DNA of 64,000 bases. Origin: Rhizobium sp. NFR07. GTDB lineage: Bacteria > Pseudomonadota > Alphaproteobacteria > Rhizobiales > Rhizobiaceae. Below, one piece after another: positions 52,106 to 62,899 of the stretch. The notes under the pieces were generated by a model, which made no database searches, was not told the DNA's origin, and saw only the letters and a program-made list of their open reading frames with translations. The translations under genes and the position numbers were made by a program. The stretch lies in assembly GCF_900111905.1 (NCBI RefSeq), contig NZ_FOKM01000006.1, positions 62,001 through 126,000 of the forward strand, given 5' to 3'. Each line of letters begins with the position of its first letter. Position 1 is the stretch's first letter.

Positions 52106-53004
52106 TGGCACTACGCTTCGTTGCAATCCTCGCCCTGCTTCTCGCCTCAGCTCTTACGGCATTCGCAGCCGACATCCGCACGGCGCGCGGCACAGTCGAC
52201 GTCGCCGCATCACCCGAAAGGGTCGCGGTCTTCGATATCGCGGCCCTCGACACCCTGGACCGTCTAGGGGTCAAGCCGGCTGGCCTTCCGGAAAAACTCT
52301 ACCTGCAGCAGCTCGAGCATCTGAAATCCGGCGCGGAAGTCGTCGGCGATATTTTCGAGCCGGATCTGGAGGCACTCAGCGCGCTCGGTCCCGATCTCAT
52401 CATCCTCGGCGGTCGTTCTTCGACCAAGGTCGACGCCGCGGCTCAGGTCGCACCGACGATCGACATGACCATGGATGGCGACGACCTCGTCGAACAGGCC
52501 AAGGCACGGCTCTCCGACTACGGTCTCCTCTTCGGCAGAGAGGCGGAGGCAGAGAAGATCGCAGCCGAGCTGGACGGTGAGATAGATGCAGCCCGCCTTG
52601 CCACGACTGGCAAAGGCAAGGCGCTGATCATCATGACCAACGGCCCGAAGATCACCGCTTATGGTCAGGGCTCGCGTTTCGGCTGGGTGCACGCGACGCT
52701 CGGCCTGCCGCCCGCGATAACCGACGTCCAGGCCGCAACTCATGGCGAAGCGGTCTCCTTCGAGTTCATCCACAAGGCCAATCCAGACTGGTTGCTGGTC
52801 GTCGACCGCGCTTCCGCGATCGGCTCCGGCGAACAGAGCGCCCGCGCCACGCTTGACAACGAACTCGTCGCCGGGACCACGGCCTGGAAGAAGGGACAGG
52901 TCGTCTATCTGCCCGCCGCCGATTTCTACATCGCGGCCGGCGGCATCCAGGCGACCCGGCGTGTCATGGCAACACTCCGGGAGGCATTCGCCGCAGCCAG
53001 ATGA
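52105..53004 (+). CDS. Ferric-siderophore ABC transporter binding protein (CeuE/YclQ/FatB type)
   Basis: This 299-residue periplasmic binding protein of the FecB/CeuE class has a signal peptide (MALRFVAILALLLASALTAFA). The motifs TNGPKITAYGQGSRFGWVH, HGEAVSFEFIHKANPDWLLVVDR and the C-terminal WKKGQVVYLPAADFYIAAGG fit the group that includes Bacillus YclQ. I recall YclQ as the petrobactin-binding protein, and FatB and CeuE as catecholate-type binders. GGGAGAGG precedes the ATG, which overlaps the previous stop. The following genes overlap in the same way. Confidence 0.88.
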   Translation: MALRFVAILALLLASALTAFAADIRTARGTVDVAASPERVAVFDIAALDTLDRLGVKPAGLPEKLYLQQLEHLKSGAEVVGDIFEPDLEALSALGPDLIILGGRSSTKVDAAAQVAPTIDMTMDGDDLVEQAKARLSDYGLLFGREAEAEKIAAELDGEIDAARLATTGKGKALIIMTNGPKITAYGQGSRFGWVHATLGLPPAITDVQAATHGEAVSFEFIHKANPDWLLVVDRASAIGSGEQSARATLDNELVAGTTAWKKGQVVYLPAADFYIAAGGIQATRRVMATLREAFAAAR

Positions 53005-53969
53005 TCGTCAAAGCCAACCGGACCTGTCTTGTCATCGCGGGCCTCGTGCTCGCGATCCTGTTTGTGGCGAGCCTCGGCGTCGGCGCGGACCAAGCGACCC
53101 TTGCCGACCTCTGGCAGGGATCCGGCGGTATCGACCTTCTCGCGATCAGCCGCCTGCCGCGAACCCTGGCCGCCATTCTCACCGGCGCCGGCCTCGCCAT
53201 CGCGGGGCTGATCATGCAGGCGATCGCACGCAACCGCTTCGTCGAGCCGGCGACGGCTGGAACCGCGCAGTCGGCCGAACTCGGCATCCTCCTCGTGACC
53301 GTCGCCTGGCCCGCCGCATCGCTCGGCTTCAAGACTCTGGTGGCGAGCGCGGCGGCCCTGCTCGGCACCGGTATATTCCTGATGACCGCGCACAGGTTGC
53401 CGCCGACGCAGCCCTTTCTCGTTCCACTGTTCGGCCTCGTCTATGGCGGCGTCTTAGGCGCCGCCGCCACCTTCATCGCCTGGCAGGCCGACCTTCTCCA
53501 ATACCTTGCGATCTGGAGCAATGGCGACTTTTCCGGCGTCCTGCGCGGTCGCTACGAGCTTCTCTGGATCGGCGCGGGCCTCGTCGCCGGCGCCTGGTTG
53601 GTTGCCGACCGCCTGACCATCATGGCCCTCGGCCGGGAAGCCAGCATCGGGCTCGGCATCGATTATGAACGCATGCTGCAGATCGGCCTCGTCATCATCG
53701 CCGTCATCTCGGCCGTCACGGTGGTGGTAATCGGCATCGTGCCTTTCGTCGGCCTCGTCGTTCCGAACCTCGTGTCGCGCCTGATGGGCGACAACATGCG
53801 TGCGACACTGCCGGTCGTCGCCCTGTCCGGCGCGATACTTGTACTCGCCTGCGATATCCTCGGTCGCCTGATCCGCTTTCCCTATGAGATTCCTGTCGGA
53901 ACCGTCATGGGCGTTACCGGCGCGGTCCTCTTCCTCCTCATGCTCTTTCGGCGGCCGGCTCATGGATAG
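53001..53969 (+). CDS. Ferric-siderophore ABC transporter permease (FecCD family, YclN/FatD type)
   Basis: This 322-residue permease has about nine to ten transmembrane segments. FecCD-family motifs are visible: SRLPRTLAAILTGAGLAIAGLIMQAIARN near 50, and GIVPFVGLVVPNLVSRLMG near 245. It starts at an ATGA overlap with the binding-protein gene and is followed after five bases by the second permease. Confidence 0.9.
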   Translation: MIVKANRTCLVIAGLVLAILFVASLGVGADQATLADLWQGSGGIDLLAISRLPRTLAAILTGAGLAIAGLIMQAIARNRFVEPATAGTAQSAELGILLVTVAWPAASLGFKTLVASAAALLGTGIFLMTAHRLPPTQPFLVPLFGLVYGGVLGAAATFIAWQADLLQYLAIWSNGDFSGVLRGRYELLWIGAGLVAGAWLVADRLTIMALGREASIGLGIDYERMLQIGLVIIAVISAVTVVVIGIVPFVGLVVPNLVSRLMGDNMRATLPVVALSGAILVLACDILGRLIRFPYEIPVGTVMGVTGAVLFLLMLFRRPAHG

Positions 53970-53974
53970 CCGCC

Positions 53975-54916
53975 ATGATTGACCGCAGGCTCATCATCCT
54001 CACGCTGCTCGCCGCCGTCTGTGCCATCGCGTTCCTGACACTCGGCCTGCGCGGCAATCTGGGCTTCGTGCTGACCCTGCGCGCCACCAAGCTTGCGGCC
54101 CTGATCGAGGTCGGCATCGCCATCGCCGTCTCCACCGTCGTTTTCCAGACCGTGACCGCGAACCGCATCCTCACCCCGTCCATCATGGGCATCGACGCGC
54201 TCTACCTATTCGCCCAGATTCTGCTCGTCCTCATTCTCGGCGGCCTTGCCTATGCGACGCTCGACGCTAGCCTGAAATTCGCCATCGGAATCGCAGCCCT
54301 GATGATCCTGTCTTGCGTTCTCATCCTGCCGATGCTGCGGGGCCGGCTCGACATGGGGCTGATGCTGCTGGCCGGCGTCGTGCTCGGCGTCCTCTTCCGC
54401 AGCCTCCATTCGCTGATCGCACGCATTCTCGATCCGAACGATTTTGCCGTCGTCCAAGGGATGAGCTACGTCAACTTCAACGACGTGAATACCGGCCTGC
54501 TCGCCCTCGCCTCGCTCATGACGCTCTGCGCCCTCGTCCTTGTCTGGCGGGCTCGCCACATTCTCGACGTCGTCGCGCTCGGCCGGGATGCGGCGATCGG
54601 GCTCGGCATCGACTGGACGAAGACGCAGGTTGGCTGCCTCCTGCTGGTTTCGGTGCTGGTTGCGGTTTCCACTGCGCTTGTCGGGCCGGCCGCCTTCCTG
54701 GGGCTTCTCTTCGTCGCGCTGGCGGAAAGGGTCGTCCAGTCCCGCCGCCACGCACTGCTCATTCCGGCAGCGGCCCTGATTGCGGTCATCGTCCTGGTCG
54801 GCGGCCAGACGCTGTTCCAGCACGCGCTCGGCAACAGTTCGACGCTCGGCGTCGTCATCGAATTCGCCGGCGGAATCGTCTTTCTCATTCTCCTCTGGCG
54901 CGGGAGCCGCAGATGA
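53975..54916 (+). CDS. Ferric-siderophore ABC transporter permease (FecCD family, YclO/FatC type)
   Basis: This 313-residue permease has about nine transmembrane segments, with TNRILTPSIMGIDALYLFAQ near 55 and VGPAAFLGLLFVALAERVV near 230. It forms the channel with the preceding permease and overlaps the ATPase gene by four bases. Confidence 0.9.
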   Translation: MIDRRLIILTLLAAVCAIAFLTLGLRGNLGFVLTLRATKLAALIEVGIAIAVSTVVFQTVTANRILTPSIMGIDALYLFAQILLVLILGGLAYATLDASLKFAIGIAALMILSCVLILPMLRGRLDMGLMLLAGVVLGVLFRSLHSLIARILDPNDFAVVQGMSYVNFNDVNTGLLALASLMTLCALVLVWRARHILDVVALGRDAAIGLGIDWTKTQVGCLLLVSVLVAVSTALVGPAAFLGLLFVALAERVVQSRRHALLIPAAALIAVIVLVGGQTLFQHALGNSSTLGVVIEFAGGIVFLILLWRGSRR

Positions 54917-55671
54917 TCGAAATAAATGGCGTTTCGCTCGCCTATGACGTGACGAATATCCTCAGCGATATCTCGGTGACCATTCCGAAAGGCGGGGTCA
55001 CGGCGCTGATTGGCCCGAATGGCGCGGGTAAGTCGTCGCTGCTGGCGCTGGTTGCCCGGCTGCAACCGCTGCAATCCGGTGCGATCACCATGGATGGCCT
55101 TTCCGTCGCCTCCACGCCGGGCAAGGTGCTGGCAAAAAAGATGGCCATCCTCCGGCAGGACAATCACCTCGGCAGTCGACTGACGGTGCGCGAACTGGTC
55201 GGCTTCGGCCGGTTTCCGCACAGCCGAGGCCATCTGACGGCGGAAGACCGCAAGGTCGTCGACGAGGCGCTGATGCTTTTCGACCTCGACGATCTCTCCG
55301 GCCGCTTTCTCGAGACCCTGTCCGGCGGCCAGCGCCAGCGCGCGCTTGTCGCCATGGCCTATTGCCAGGATACCGACTACCTGCTGCTGGACGAACCGCT
55401 CAACAATCTCGACATGTATTTCGCCCGCGACCTGATGCGCTCGCTGCGGCGGATCGCGGACGAGCGCGGCAAGACGATCGTGATCGTCCTGCACGACATC
55501 AATTATGCCGGCACTTTCGCAGATCGCATCCTTGCCATGCGGAACGGCCGGATCGTCGCAGACGGGCGACCGGATGAGCTTATTACCACCGACATGCTGA
55601 ACACGATCTACGGCTTCGAAATTCCGGTCACCACGATAGATGGCCGGCCGGTTGCCCTACCCTTTCGATAG
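54913..55671 (+). CDS. Ferric-siderophore ABC transporter ATP-binding protein (YclP/FatE type)
   Basis: This 252-residue ATPase has Walker A GPNGAGKSS near residue 36, signature [15 protein letters not shown], Walker B YLLLDEPLNNLD and switch His in VLHDINYA, all typical of iron-siderophore importers. A longer frame from 54313 overlaps the permease gene and is rejected. It is the last gene of the siderophore locus. No siderophore exporter was found beside it. Confidence 0.92.
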   Translation: MIEINGVSLAYDVTNILSDISVTIPKGGVTALIGPNGAGKSSLLALVARLQPLQSGAITMDGLSVASTPGKVLAKKMAILRQDNHLGSRLTVRELVGFGRFPHSRGHLTAEDRKVVDEALMLFDLDDLSGRFLETLSGGQRQRALVAMAYCQDTDYLLLDEPLNNLDMYFARDLMRSLRRIADERGKTIVIVLHDINYAGTFADRILAMRNGRIVADGRPDELITTDMLNTIYGFEIPVTTIDGRPVALPFR

Positions 55672-55705
55672 TCTGGCACGCAGGCAGAGCGAGCACCGTG
55701 ATGGC

Positions 55706-57739
55706 TCATTCGCAGATGTCGCAGGTCGCGCAGCCTGTCCCCTCCAACCAGCGGACCTCTTCCCGAGACAGCTTGATCCGGAGAGCTGAAAGACTGTCCT
55801 CCAGTTCCGCCACCGTGCGCGGGCCGATCAGCGGGATCATCGGGAATGGCTGGGCGATGACATAGGCAAGCGCAATATGGATCGGGCTGCAGCCGAGCTT
55901 GCCGGCGAGTTCGATCGCGCGGTCGCGACGCTCGAAATTGCGGTCCGAATACCAGCAGCGAACGATCTCCTCATCGTCCCGCTTGTCGCGCCCTGCCCTG
56001 TCGGTGAAGAAGCCGCGTCCTTGGCTCGACCAAGCGAAATTGGGGATCTGGCGTTCGTTCAGCCATTCCTTCCAGTCGTCGCTCGACGCGGTGACGCAGC
56101 CGGGCCAGATCGGATCGAGCATCTCCGCCAAAGAAAAGTTGTTGGAGAGCGCCGCCGGTGCCGCTTTGCCGGTTTTCTGCGCATAGGCGATCGCCTCGTC
56201 CATGCGCGCTTGCGTCCAGTTGGAGCCGCCGAAGATGCCGCGGATCCGGCCGCGCCTCACCTCGGCATCCATCGCATCGACGAACTCGCCGACGGGAATG
56301 TTGGGGTTGTCGCGATGCATGAAATAGACGTCGACATAATCCGTCTTCAGCCGTTCCAGCGACTGGTCGAGCTGCTTTGCAATCACGTCGGGATAGCAGA
56401 GCGGCGAATGCGCGCCCTTGCCGATCAGCACGATATCCTCGCGATTGACGTTGCGGCTCGTGTGCCAGTCGCCGAAAATGCTCTCGGTCTTGCCGGCGCC
56501 ATAAACGAAGCCGGTATCGAAGAGGTTGCCGCCCGCCTCATAAAACGCATCGAGTGTCAGCGAGGCCGAAGCAAAGTTCGGGAAGAACTCGAAGCCGAGC
56601 GCCACTACTGAAGCAGGCTTGGCAAGCCCGGGGAGTTGGCGTTTGGGAACGCTATTGCCAGCCACGACGGGCTCACCGACGATATTGGTGACACGCCGCG
56701 CGGCCTTTTCGATCCCGTATTCGAGGCCGACCGATGCGCGCCAGCGATCGAGCACACGCAGATTGCCGACCGTCGCCTCGGCGCCCATGCCCGGAAAGCC
56801 GAATTCCCCACGCCCGCCACGGATGGCTTCGGCAACGGCGTAGACCTCGAAGGAATAGAGATGCCGGCTCTCCTCGACCTCTATCGCCTGACGCTCGTCG
56901 CCCTTGATGATCTCGATACGACCCGTCCCGCCCTGCTTGCCGCCAGCGAACCAGAAATCCTTGACCTCGACGCGGCCCTTCGAGCCGATGATGCGCAACG
57001 TATTATCCTGATTGGCCATGATCGAGCAGGAGACTTCGGCGATGATCTCGTTCGGGAACTTGAGGACGGCGGATGCCCATTCGTCGACGCCCGATTGGCC
57101 AAGATGGGCGGCACCGGCGACCGTCACCGGCTCGGCGAAGCCGCCGCCCATGGCAGCGCCGGCGATGAGCCGCACCATCGAGACGGGATAACCGCCGACA
57201 TCGAGAATGCCGCCACCCGCCAGATCATTGGAAAACAGCCGATGGTCGGGTCGGAACGTGCCCATGTCGAAACCGAAGCTGGAGCGGATGATCCGCACTT
57301 CGCCGATCGCGCCTTCTTTTACCAGTTCCACGAGACGGCTCGTCTGCGGATGGAAGAGATACATGAAGGCCTCGCCGACAAAGACGCCGGCTTTCCTGGC
57401 CTCGTAGAAGATCACGTCCGCGTCATAGGCGGAAAGCGCCATCGGCTTTTCGACGAGGACGTGCTTGCCGGCGCGGATCGCCTTGATCGCCCATTCGGCA
57501 TGGGCCGTATGCGGCGTGGCGATATAGACCGCATCGATCTCGGCATCGGCGAGCAACGCCTCGTAACCCTCGACGATCCGCGCGCCGGGAAAGCCCTCGC
57601 CAAGCCCGGCACGCCCCGGATTGCGGGTGGCGATGGCGACCAGCTTGCCAGTTTCGGAGCCGGCGATCCCTTCCGCAAATGTCCGCGCGATCGTGCCCGG
57701 GCCGATAATGCCCCAGCGGATTTTCTGCTCTGAACTCAT
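55706..57739 (-). CDS. Fused Gfo/Idh/MocA oxidoreductase and aldo/keto reductase
   Basis: Two complete redox domains lie in one 677-residue chain. Residues 1 to about 345 form a Gfo/Idh/MocA enzyme: Rossmann GPGTIARTF at 13-21, and Lys98 in VEKPMALS. Residues from about 375 to the end form an aldo/keto reductase with the tetrad Asp408, Tyr413, Lys441 and His475. The chain ends with a C-x2-C-x2-C cluster (GCATCDICE) not expected in either family. It is the last gene of the minus-strand sugar operon and probably interconverts a sugar or sugar derivative brought in by the importer. Confidence 0.85.
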   Translation of the reverse strand: MSSEQKIRWGIIGPGTIARTFAEGIAGSETGKLVAIATRNPGRAGLGEGFPGARIVEGYEALLADAEIDAVYIATPHTAHAEWAIKAIRAGKHVLVEKPMALSAYDADVIFYEARKAGVFVGEAFMYLFHPQTSRLVELVKEGAIGEVRIIRSSFGFDMGTFRPDHRLFSNDLAGGGILDVGGYPVSMVRLIAGAAMGGGFAEPVTVAGAAHLGQSGVDEWASAVLKFPNEIIAEVSCSIMANQDNTLRIIGSKGRVEVKDFWFAGGKQGGTGRIEIIKGDERQAIEVEESRHLYSFEVYAVAEAIRGGRGEFGFPGMGAEATVGNLRVLDRWRASVGLEYGIEKAARRVTNIVGEPVVAGNSVPKRQLPGLAKPASVVALGFEFFPNFASASLTLDAFYEAGGNLFDTGFVYGAGKTESIFGDWHTSRNVNREDIVLIGKGAHSPLCYPDVIAKQLDQSLERLKTDYVDVYFMHRDNPNIPVGEFVDAMDAEVRRGRIRGIFGGSNWTQARMDEAIAYAQKTGKAAPAALSNNFSLAEMLDPIWPGCVTASSDDWKEWLNERQIPNFAWSSQGRGFFTDRAGRDKRDDEEIVRCWYSDRNFERRDRAIELAGKLGCSPIHIALAYVIAQPFPMIPLIGPRTVAELEDSLSALRIKLSREEVRWLEGTGCATCDICE

Positions 57740-57781
57740 GGCTTGTCCTTCTCGGTGTCCTGGGAGTTTGATGAAGCCGGG

Positions 57782-58864
<1,083 letters not shown>

Positions 58865-58875
58865 GCGGTCTCCGA

Positions 58876-59712
58876 CTATTTGATCGCGCCGGCTGCGATG
58901 CCGGATATGAAATGACGTTGAAGGAAGATGAAGACGACGAGGATCGGCGCCGTCAGCAGCACGGCCCCCGCCATGATGCCGCCCCAGGACACTTTGGTGA
59001 TGCCGATCAGCGTGCCGAGCGCCACCGGCGCCGTCATCATGCCCGGCTTAGAATTGATCAGCAGCGGCCAGAGATAGTTATTCCAGGAGGCGAGGAAGAG
59101 GATGATCGAGAGCGCCGCCATGGTCGGCCGCGCCAGCGGCAGGGCGATGTGCAGGAAAATCCGCCATTCCTTGACGCCCTCGACGCGGGCAGCATCGAAG
59201 AGCTCCGAAGGCATCATCGAAAATGCCTGGCGCATGAACAGCACGCCGAGCGAGTTGAACAGCGGCGGCACGATCAGCGCCACCCAGCTATTCGCCAGCT
59301 TGAATTCCCGCGCCACCATGATGAATTGCGGGATGACGACGACCGCGAACGGCAGCGTGATGGTGCCGAGAATGATGGCGATGACGATGGAACGGCCGGC
59401 GAACCGGTATCGCGCCAGCGCCCAGCCGGCCATGGATGTCAGCATGACCGACAGAACCGTGTAGATGACGGCCACCGTGATCGAGATGAACATCGCCCGC
59501 AGGAAGTTCGTTTCCGTCTGAAGGACGTTGAAGTTCTCGACGAAATTCGTCGATGGCCAGAGCACGATATCCGGGTTGAAGATGCCGTAGTCCGGCATGG
59601 TCGAAAACACGAACATCATCCAGAGCGGAAACAGCCAGATGATCGCGAGCGGCGTGAGCGCCGCATGCAGCGCCAGCCGGCGCATCAGGAGCGAGCGGGA
59701 CTTGGATTTCAT
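58876..59712 (-). CDS. Sugar ABC transporter permease (MalG/UgpE type)
   Basis: This 278-residue permease has about six helices and the EAA loop [23 protein letters not shown]. It overlaps the preceding permease gene by four bases and lies 11 bases before the ATPase gene. Confidence 0.9.
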   Translation of the reverse strand: MKSKSRSLLMRRLALHAALTPLAIIWLFPLWMMFVFSTMPDYGIFNPDIVLWPSTNFVENFNVLQTETNFLRAMFISITVAVIYTVLSVMLTSMAGWALARYRFAGRSIVIAIILGTITLPFAVVVIPQFIMVAREFKLANSWVALIVPPLFNSLGVLFMRQAFSMMPSELFDAARVEGVKEWRIFLHIALPLARPTMAALSIILFLASWNNYLWPLLINSKPGMMTAPVALGTLIGITKVSWGGIMAGAVLLTAPILVVFIFLQRHFISGIAAGAIK

Positions 59713-60569
59713 TTCGCTTGCCTCCCGAAGAACAGGTTGAGAAGGGAGATCGCCACCGCCAGCGCCGCGATCGTGTATGCGATCGCCGAGGCGTAGCCGA
59801 AGTTCAGCGAGTTGAAGCCCTGCCGGTAGAGAAGCAGGCCAAGCGTTTCCGTGCCCCCACCGGGACCGCCGCGATTGGTGATGAGAAACGGCTCGGTAAA
59901 CAGCTGCATGGTCCCGATGACCGAAAGCACAACGCAGAAGAGGATGATCGGCCTGAGCAACGGCAGGGTGATGTGAAAGAACTGCTGGACCTTGCTGACG
60001 CGATCGAGCGTCGCCGCCTCATAGACATCGCCGGGAACGGATTGCAGCCCTGCCAGAATAATGATCGCGTTATAGCCGGCCCAGCGCCAGGTGACCGCGA
60101 TGATGACAAGCGCCATTGCCGCCGTCGCATTGTCGAACCAGGAGATAGCCGAGATCCCGACCGTGCCGAGCAGCTTGTTGACGATGCCGAAGTCGATGCT
60201 GAACATCAGCCGGAAGACGGCGGCATAGGCCACCTCGCCAACGACCACAGGCGCGAAGAAGGCGAAGCGATAGAGCGGCCTCGCCTTGAGAAGCGGCGAG
60301 TTCAGCAGCACCGCCATTACGGTCGCGAGCGCGATCATGACCGGCACCTGGATGACGAGAATGATCAGCGTGTTGTAAAGCGCATTGTAGAAGGCCGGAT
60401 CGCCGACGAGCCGCCCCCAGTTGAGCGACGGGGCGAACCGCCACGGGTTGACCCGGGTGTTCTGGAAGGAAATCAGGAACGAACTGATGATCGGCCACAG
60501 CCAGAACGTGGCGAAGATCAAGAGATAGGGGGCCAGGAACGCATAGGCGATCCCGTTGCGCAGACGCAT
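59709..60569 (-). CDS. Sugar ABC transporter permease (MalF/UgpA type)
   Basis: This 286-residue permease has about six helices and the loop DVYEAATLDRVSKVQQFFHITLP. GGGAGA precedes the ATG at 60569. It follows the binding-protein gene by about 67 bases. Confidence 0.9.
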   Translation of the reverse strand: MRLRNGIAYAFLAPYLLIFATFWLWPIISSFLISFQNTRVNPWRFAPSLNWGRLVGDPAFYNALYNTLIILVIQVPVMIALATVMAVLLNSPLLKARPLYRFAFFAPVVVGEVAYAAVFRLMFSIDFGIVNKLLGTVGISAISWFDNATAAMALVIIAVTWRWAGYNAIIILAGLQSVPGDVYEAATLDRVSKVQQFFHITLPLLRPIILFCVVLSVIGTMQLFTEPFLITNRGGPGGGTETLGLLLYRQGFNSLNFGYASAIAYTIAALAVAISLLNLFFGRQAK

Positions 60570-60636
60570 GGTCTTCTCCCGTCAAGCTGATGCGGTCATG
60601 CGCGGCCGGCAGCCAAGGCCCCGGCCGCGATCCTGG

Positions 60637-61911
60637 TCATTCCGCGATTGGAAGCCCGGTTGCGCTCTCGATCTGCTTGGCCGCATCGTCGAGTGCTGTC
60701 TTCGCGTCCGGATAGCCGTTGGCGAAATATTTCGCCTGGACGGCCTGGTAGATCGAATCCGCATCCGACTGGAACGCCGTGCCCCGCGCCGGCTTGATCT
60801 TCGGAAGCGTCGACAGGATATCGGACCACACGGCCTGGCCGCCCCAATAGGGCTGCGGTTGCTTGACGAAGGGATCCTCGACGGCAGACAGAAGCGACGG
60901 CACCAGCCCGAAGGATTTGAGCATCGCCACCTGGCCTTCATTGGTCGTCAGCGCATATTCGACGAACTTGAAGGCGGCCTCCTTGTTCTCCGAACCCTCA
61001 CTGATCGCGAGCGACGAACCGCCGAGATTGGCGGCATGCGGCCCGTCCGCCGTCAGGCTCGGCATTGGATAGACGCCCCATTTGCCCGAGAGATCAGGAG
61101 AACCGGAGCGGATCGTGCCCTCGTACCAGGCGCCATACATCTGGCTCGCCGCCTTGCCGGCGGTGTTGGCCTGGATTTTTTCGTCCCAGATCGCCGCCGT
61201 GATGATGCCGGCGTCCTTCATCTCCTTGACCTTTTCCAGCGTCGCCACGCAGGCGGGCTGGTTGATGGTGATGGTCTCGCCATCGGTCGAAAAGTAACCG
61301 CATCCCTGCTCGTTGGAGATCATGCGGAACCATTCGCTGTCGCCGTTGAAGTCAGCCTGGGCCATCACCGTTCCCGGATTGGCTTCCATCACCTTCTTGC
61401 CGGCGGCGAGGAAATCGTCCCAGGTCTTGATCGACGCCGGATCGACGCCCGCCTTTTCGTAGAAGTCGCGTCGGTAGAACACGGCAACCGGCCCGCTATC
61501 CCACGGCATCGCATAGGCGGCACCGTCGATCTCGAGTTCGGTCCGTTTGAACTCGGGGAAAAGCGCCTGCATCTCCGGCGTGTAGCCGAGCGCGGTCAGA
61601 TCGGTGAAGCAATCTGGGAAACGGCTCCAAAACAGTTCGGCCTCGAAATTCTCGACAGTCACGATATCCGGTAATCCGTCGCCGCCGGCAGCACAGGCGG
61701 CCAGCGTCTTGTCGAACACCTGGTCGTTGCCAAGGTCCTGAACGTTGACCTTGATGTCAGGATATTTCTGGTTGAAGCCTTCGAGCGTGGATTTGAGCGC
61801 CGAGGCGGCGACGTTCCAGCTCCAGATGGTGATTTCGGTCGATTGCGCGGCGGCCGGCCCTACTGCCAGAAGAGCGAGCGATGCCGTCGCGCCAAGAAGC
61901 CTGTAGCACAT
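60637..61911 (-). CDS. Sugar ABC transporter substrate-binding protein
   Basis: This family 1 binding protein of 424 residues has a signal peptide (MCYRLLGATASLALLAVGPA, cleavage near AAAQS). It has the pattern of CUT1 receptors (AYAMPWDSGPVAVFYRRDFYEKAGVDP). GGGAGG lies six bases upstream of the start. It is divergent from the AraC regulator gene, with a 92-base gap that should hold both promoters. Confidence 0.9.
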   Translation of the reverse strand: MCYRLLGATASLALLAVGPAAAQSTEITIWSWNVAASALKSTLEGFNQKYPDIKVNVQDLGNDQVFDKTLAACAAGGDGLPDIVTVENFEAELFWSRFPDCFTDLTALGYTPEMQALFPEFKRTELEIDGAAYAMPWDSGPVAVFYRRDFYEKAGVDPASIKTWDDFLAAGKKVMEANPGTVMAQADFNGDSEWFRMISNEQGCGYFSTDGETITINQPACVATLEKVKEMKDAGIITAAIWDEKIQANTAGKAASQMYGAWYEGTIRSGSPDLSGKWGVYPMPSLTADGPHAANLGGSSLAISEGSENKEAAFKFVEYALTTNEGQVAMLKSFGLVPSLLSAVEDPFVKQPQPYWGGQAVWSDILSTLPKIKPARGTAFQSDADSIYQAVQAKYFANGYPDAKTALDDAAKQIESATGLPIAE

Positions 61912-62003
61912 TGAAAACCTCCCTTTTTCAATTGCCGTTCTTTAGCGAACGTGGGCAGATTAGCGTGCGTCGAAAATCTGTCTCGTAAAAAGGGAATGCC
62001 GAT

Positions 62004-62888
62004 TTGGCGAAAAGTAAGATCGAGGAGGATGCGGTCTACCAGCCGGGAGCAAGCAGCATCGAGGGCCTGCCGACGACGCTGCAATTCTTCCACGGCCATC
62101 CGAAGGTCATGCTACGCCCCCACTGGCACGCGCAGATCGAAATCAACTACGTGATGCGCGGCTCGGTACATTACCGGATGGGCGGCCATGATCTCAGGCT
62201 TTCGGCCGGCCAGATCTGCGTCTTCTGGGGCGGCCAGCCGCACAGGATGGACCATTCCTCCACCGATTCCATCTATGCCGGCGCCCATCTTCCGCTCGTA
62301 CATTTCTTCCGAATGCGGCTTCCGGCTGCGATTTCCGGGCTGCTGATGGGCGGCACGACGATGCTGACCGGACAAACGGACGCCGCCGACAGCGAGAATT
62401 TTCCGCGCTGGTTCCGCTACGTTACGTCGGGCGACGAGGCGAAGTCGCAGCACGCGGTCGAAGAGCTTCTCTTGCGCGTCGAACGGATGTTCATGGAAGA
62501 CTATACCGTCATCACGTCCAAAACCTCGCGGACCAGCGATGCCGAAACCGCCATGCCGTCCATCGCCGTGGTGCGCATGTGCGACTTCATCGCCGCGAAT
62601 TTTCTCGAAGATATAGATGCGACCGATATCGCCGCCGCGGCCTCGCTTCATCCGAAATACGCGATGAACCTGTTTCGCAAGTCGACCGGCATGACGCTGA
62701 TCAAATACCTGACGCTGCTCAGGCTTTCCCGGGCACAGGCGATGCTGATGAACGGCAGCGACAGCATCCTGCGTGTCGCCATGGAAAGCGGCTTCGGCTC
62801 GGTCAGCGCCTTCAACAAGGCCTTCCGCCTGATTGCCGGCATGCCGCCCTCAGATTTCCGCCGCGACGGACGCGCCGCAGCGATCTGA
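62004..62888 (+). CDS. AraC-family regulator of the sugar operon
   Basis: This 294-residue regulator has an N-terminal cupin sensor (PHWHAQIEINYVMRGSVHYRMGG) and a C-terminal double helix-turn-helix (IDATDIAAAASLHPKYAMNLFRK and ILRVAMESGFGSVSAFNKAFR). The start is a TTG at 62004 with AGGGA upstream. It is divergent from the binding-protein operon and convergent with the GH4 gene. Its sugar-binding cupin fits control by the imported sugar. Confidence 0.85.
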   Translation: MAKSKIEEDAVYQPGASSIEGLPTTLQFFHGHPKVMLRPHWHAQIEINYVMRGSVHYRMGGHDLRLSAGQICVFWGGQPHRMDHSSTDSIYAGAHLPLVHFFRMRLPAAISGLLMGGTTMLTGQTDAADSENFPRWFRYVTSGDEAKSQHAVEELLLRVERMFMEDYTVITSKTSRTSDAETAMPSIAVVRMCDFIAANFLEDIDATDIAAAASLHPKYAMNLFRKSTGMTLIKYLTLLRLSRAQAMLMNGSDSILRVAMESGFGSVSAFNKAFRLIAGMPPSDFRRDGRAAAI

Positions 62889-62899
62889 TCATTGGGCGA

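Noticed and set aside
60556-61674. Plus-strand frame of 372 codons over the sugar-binding-protein gene
   Set aside because: It is antisense to a gene with a clear signal peptide and ribosome site.
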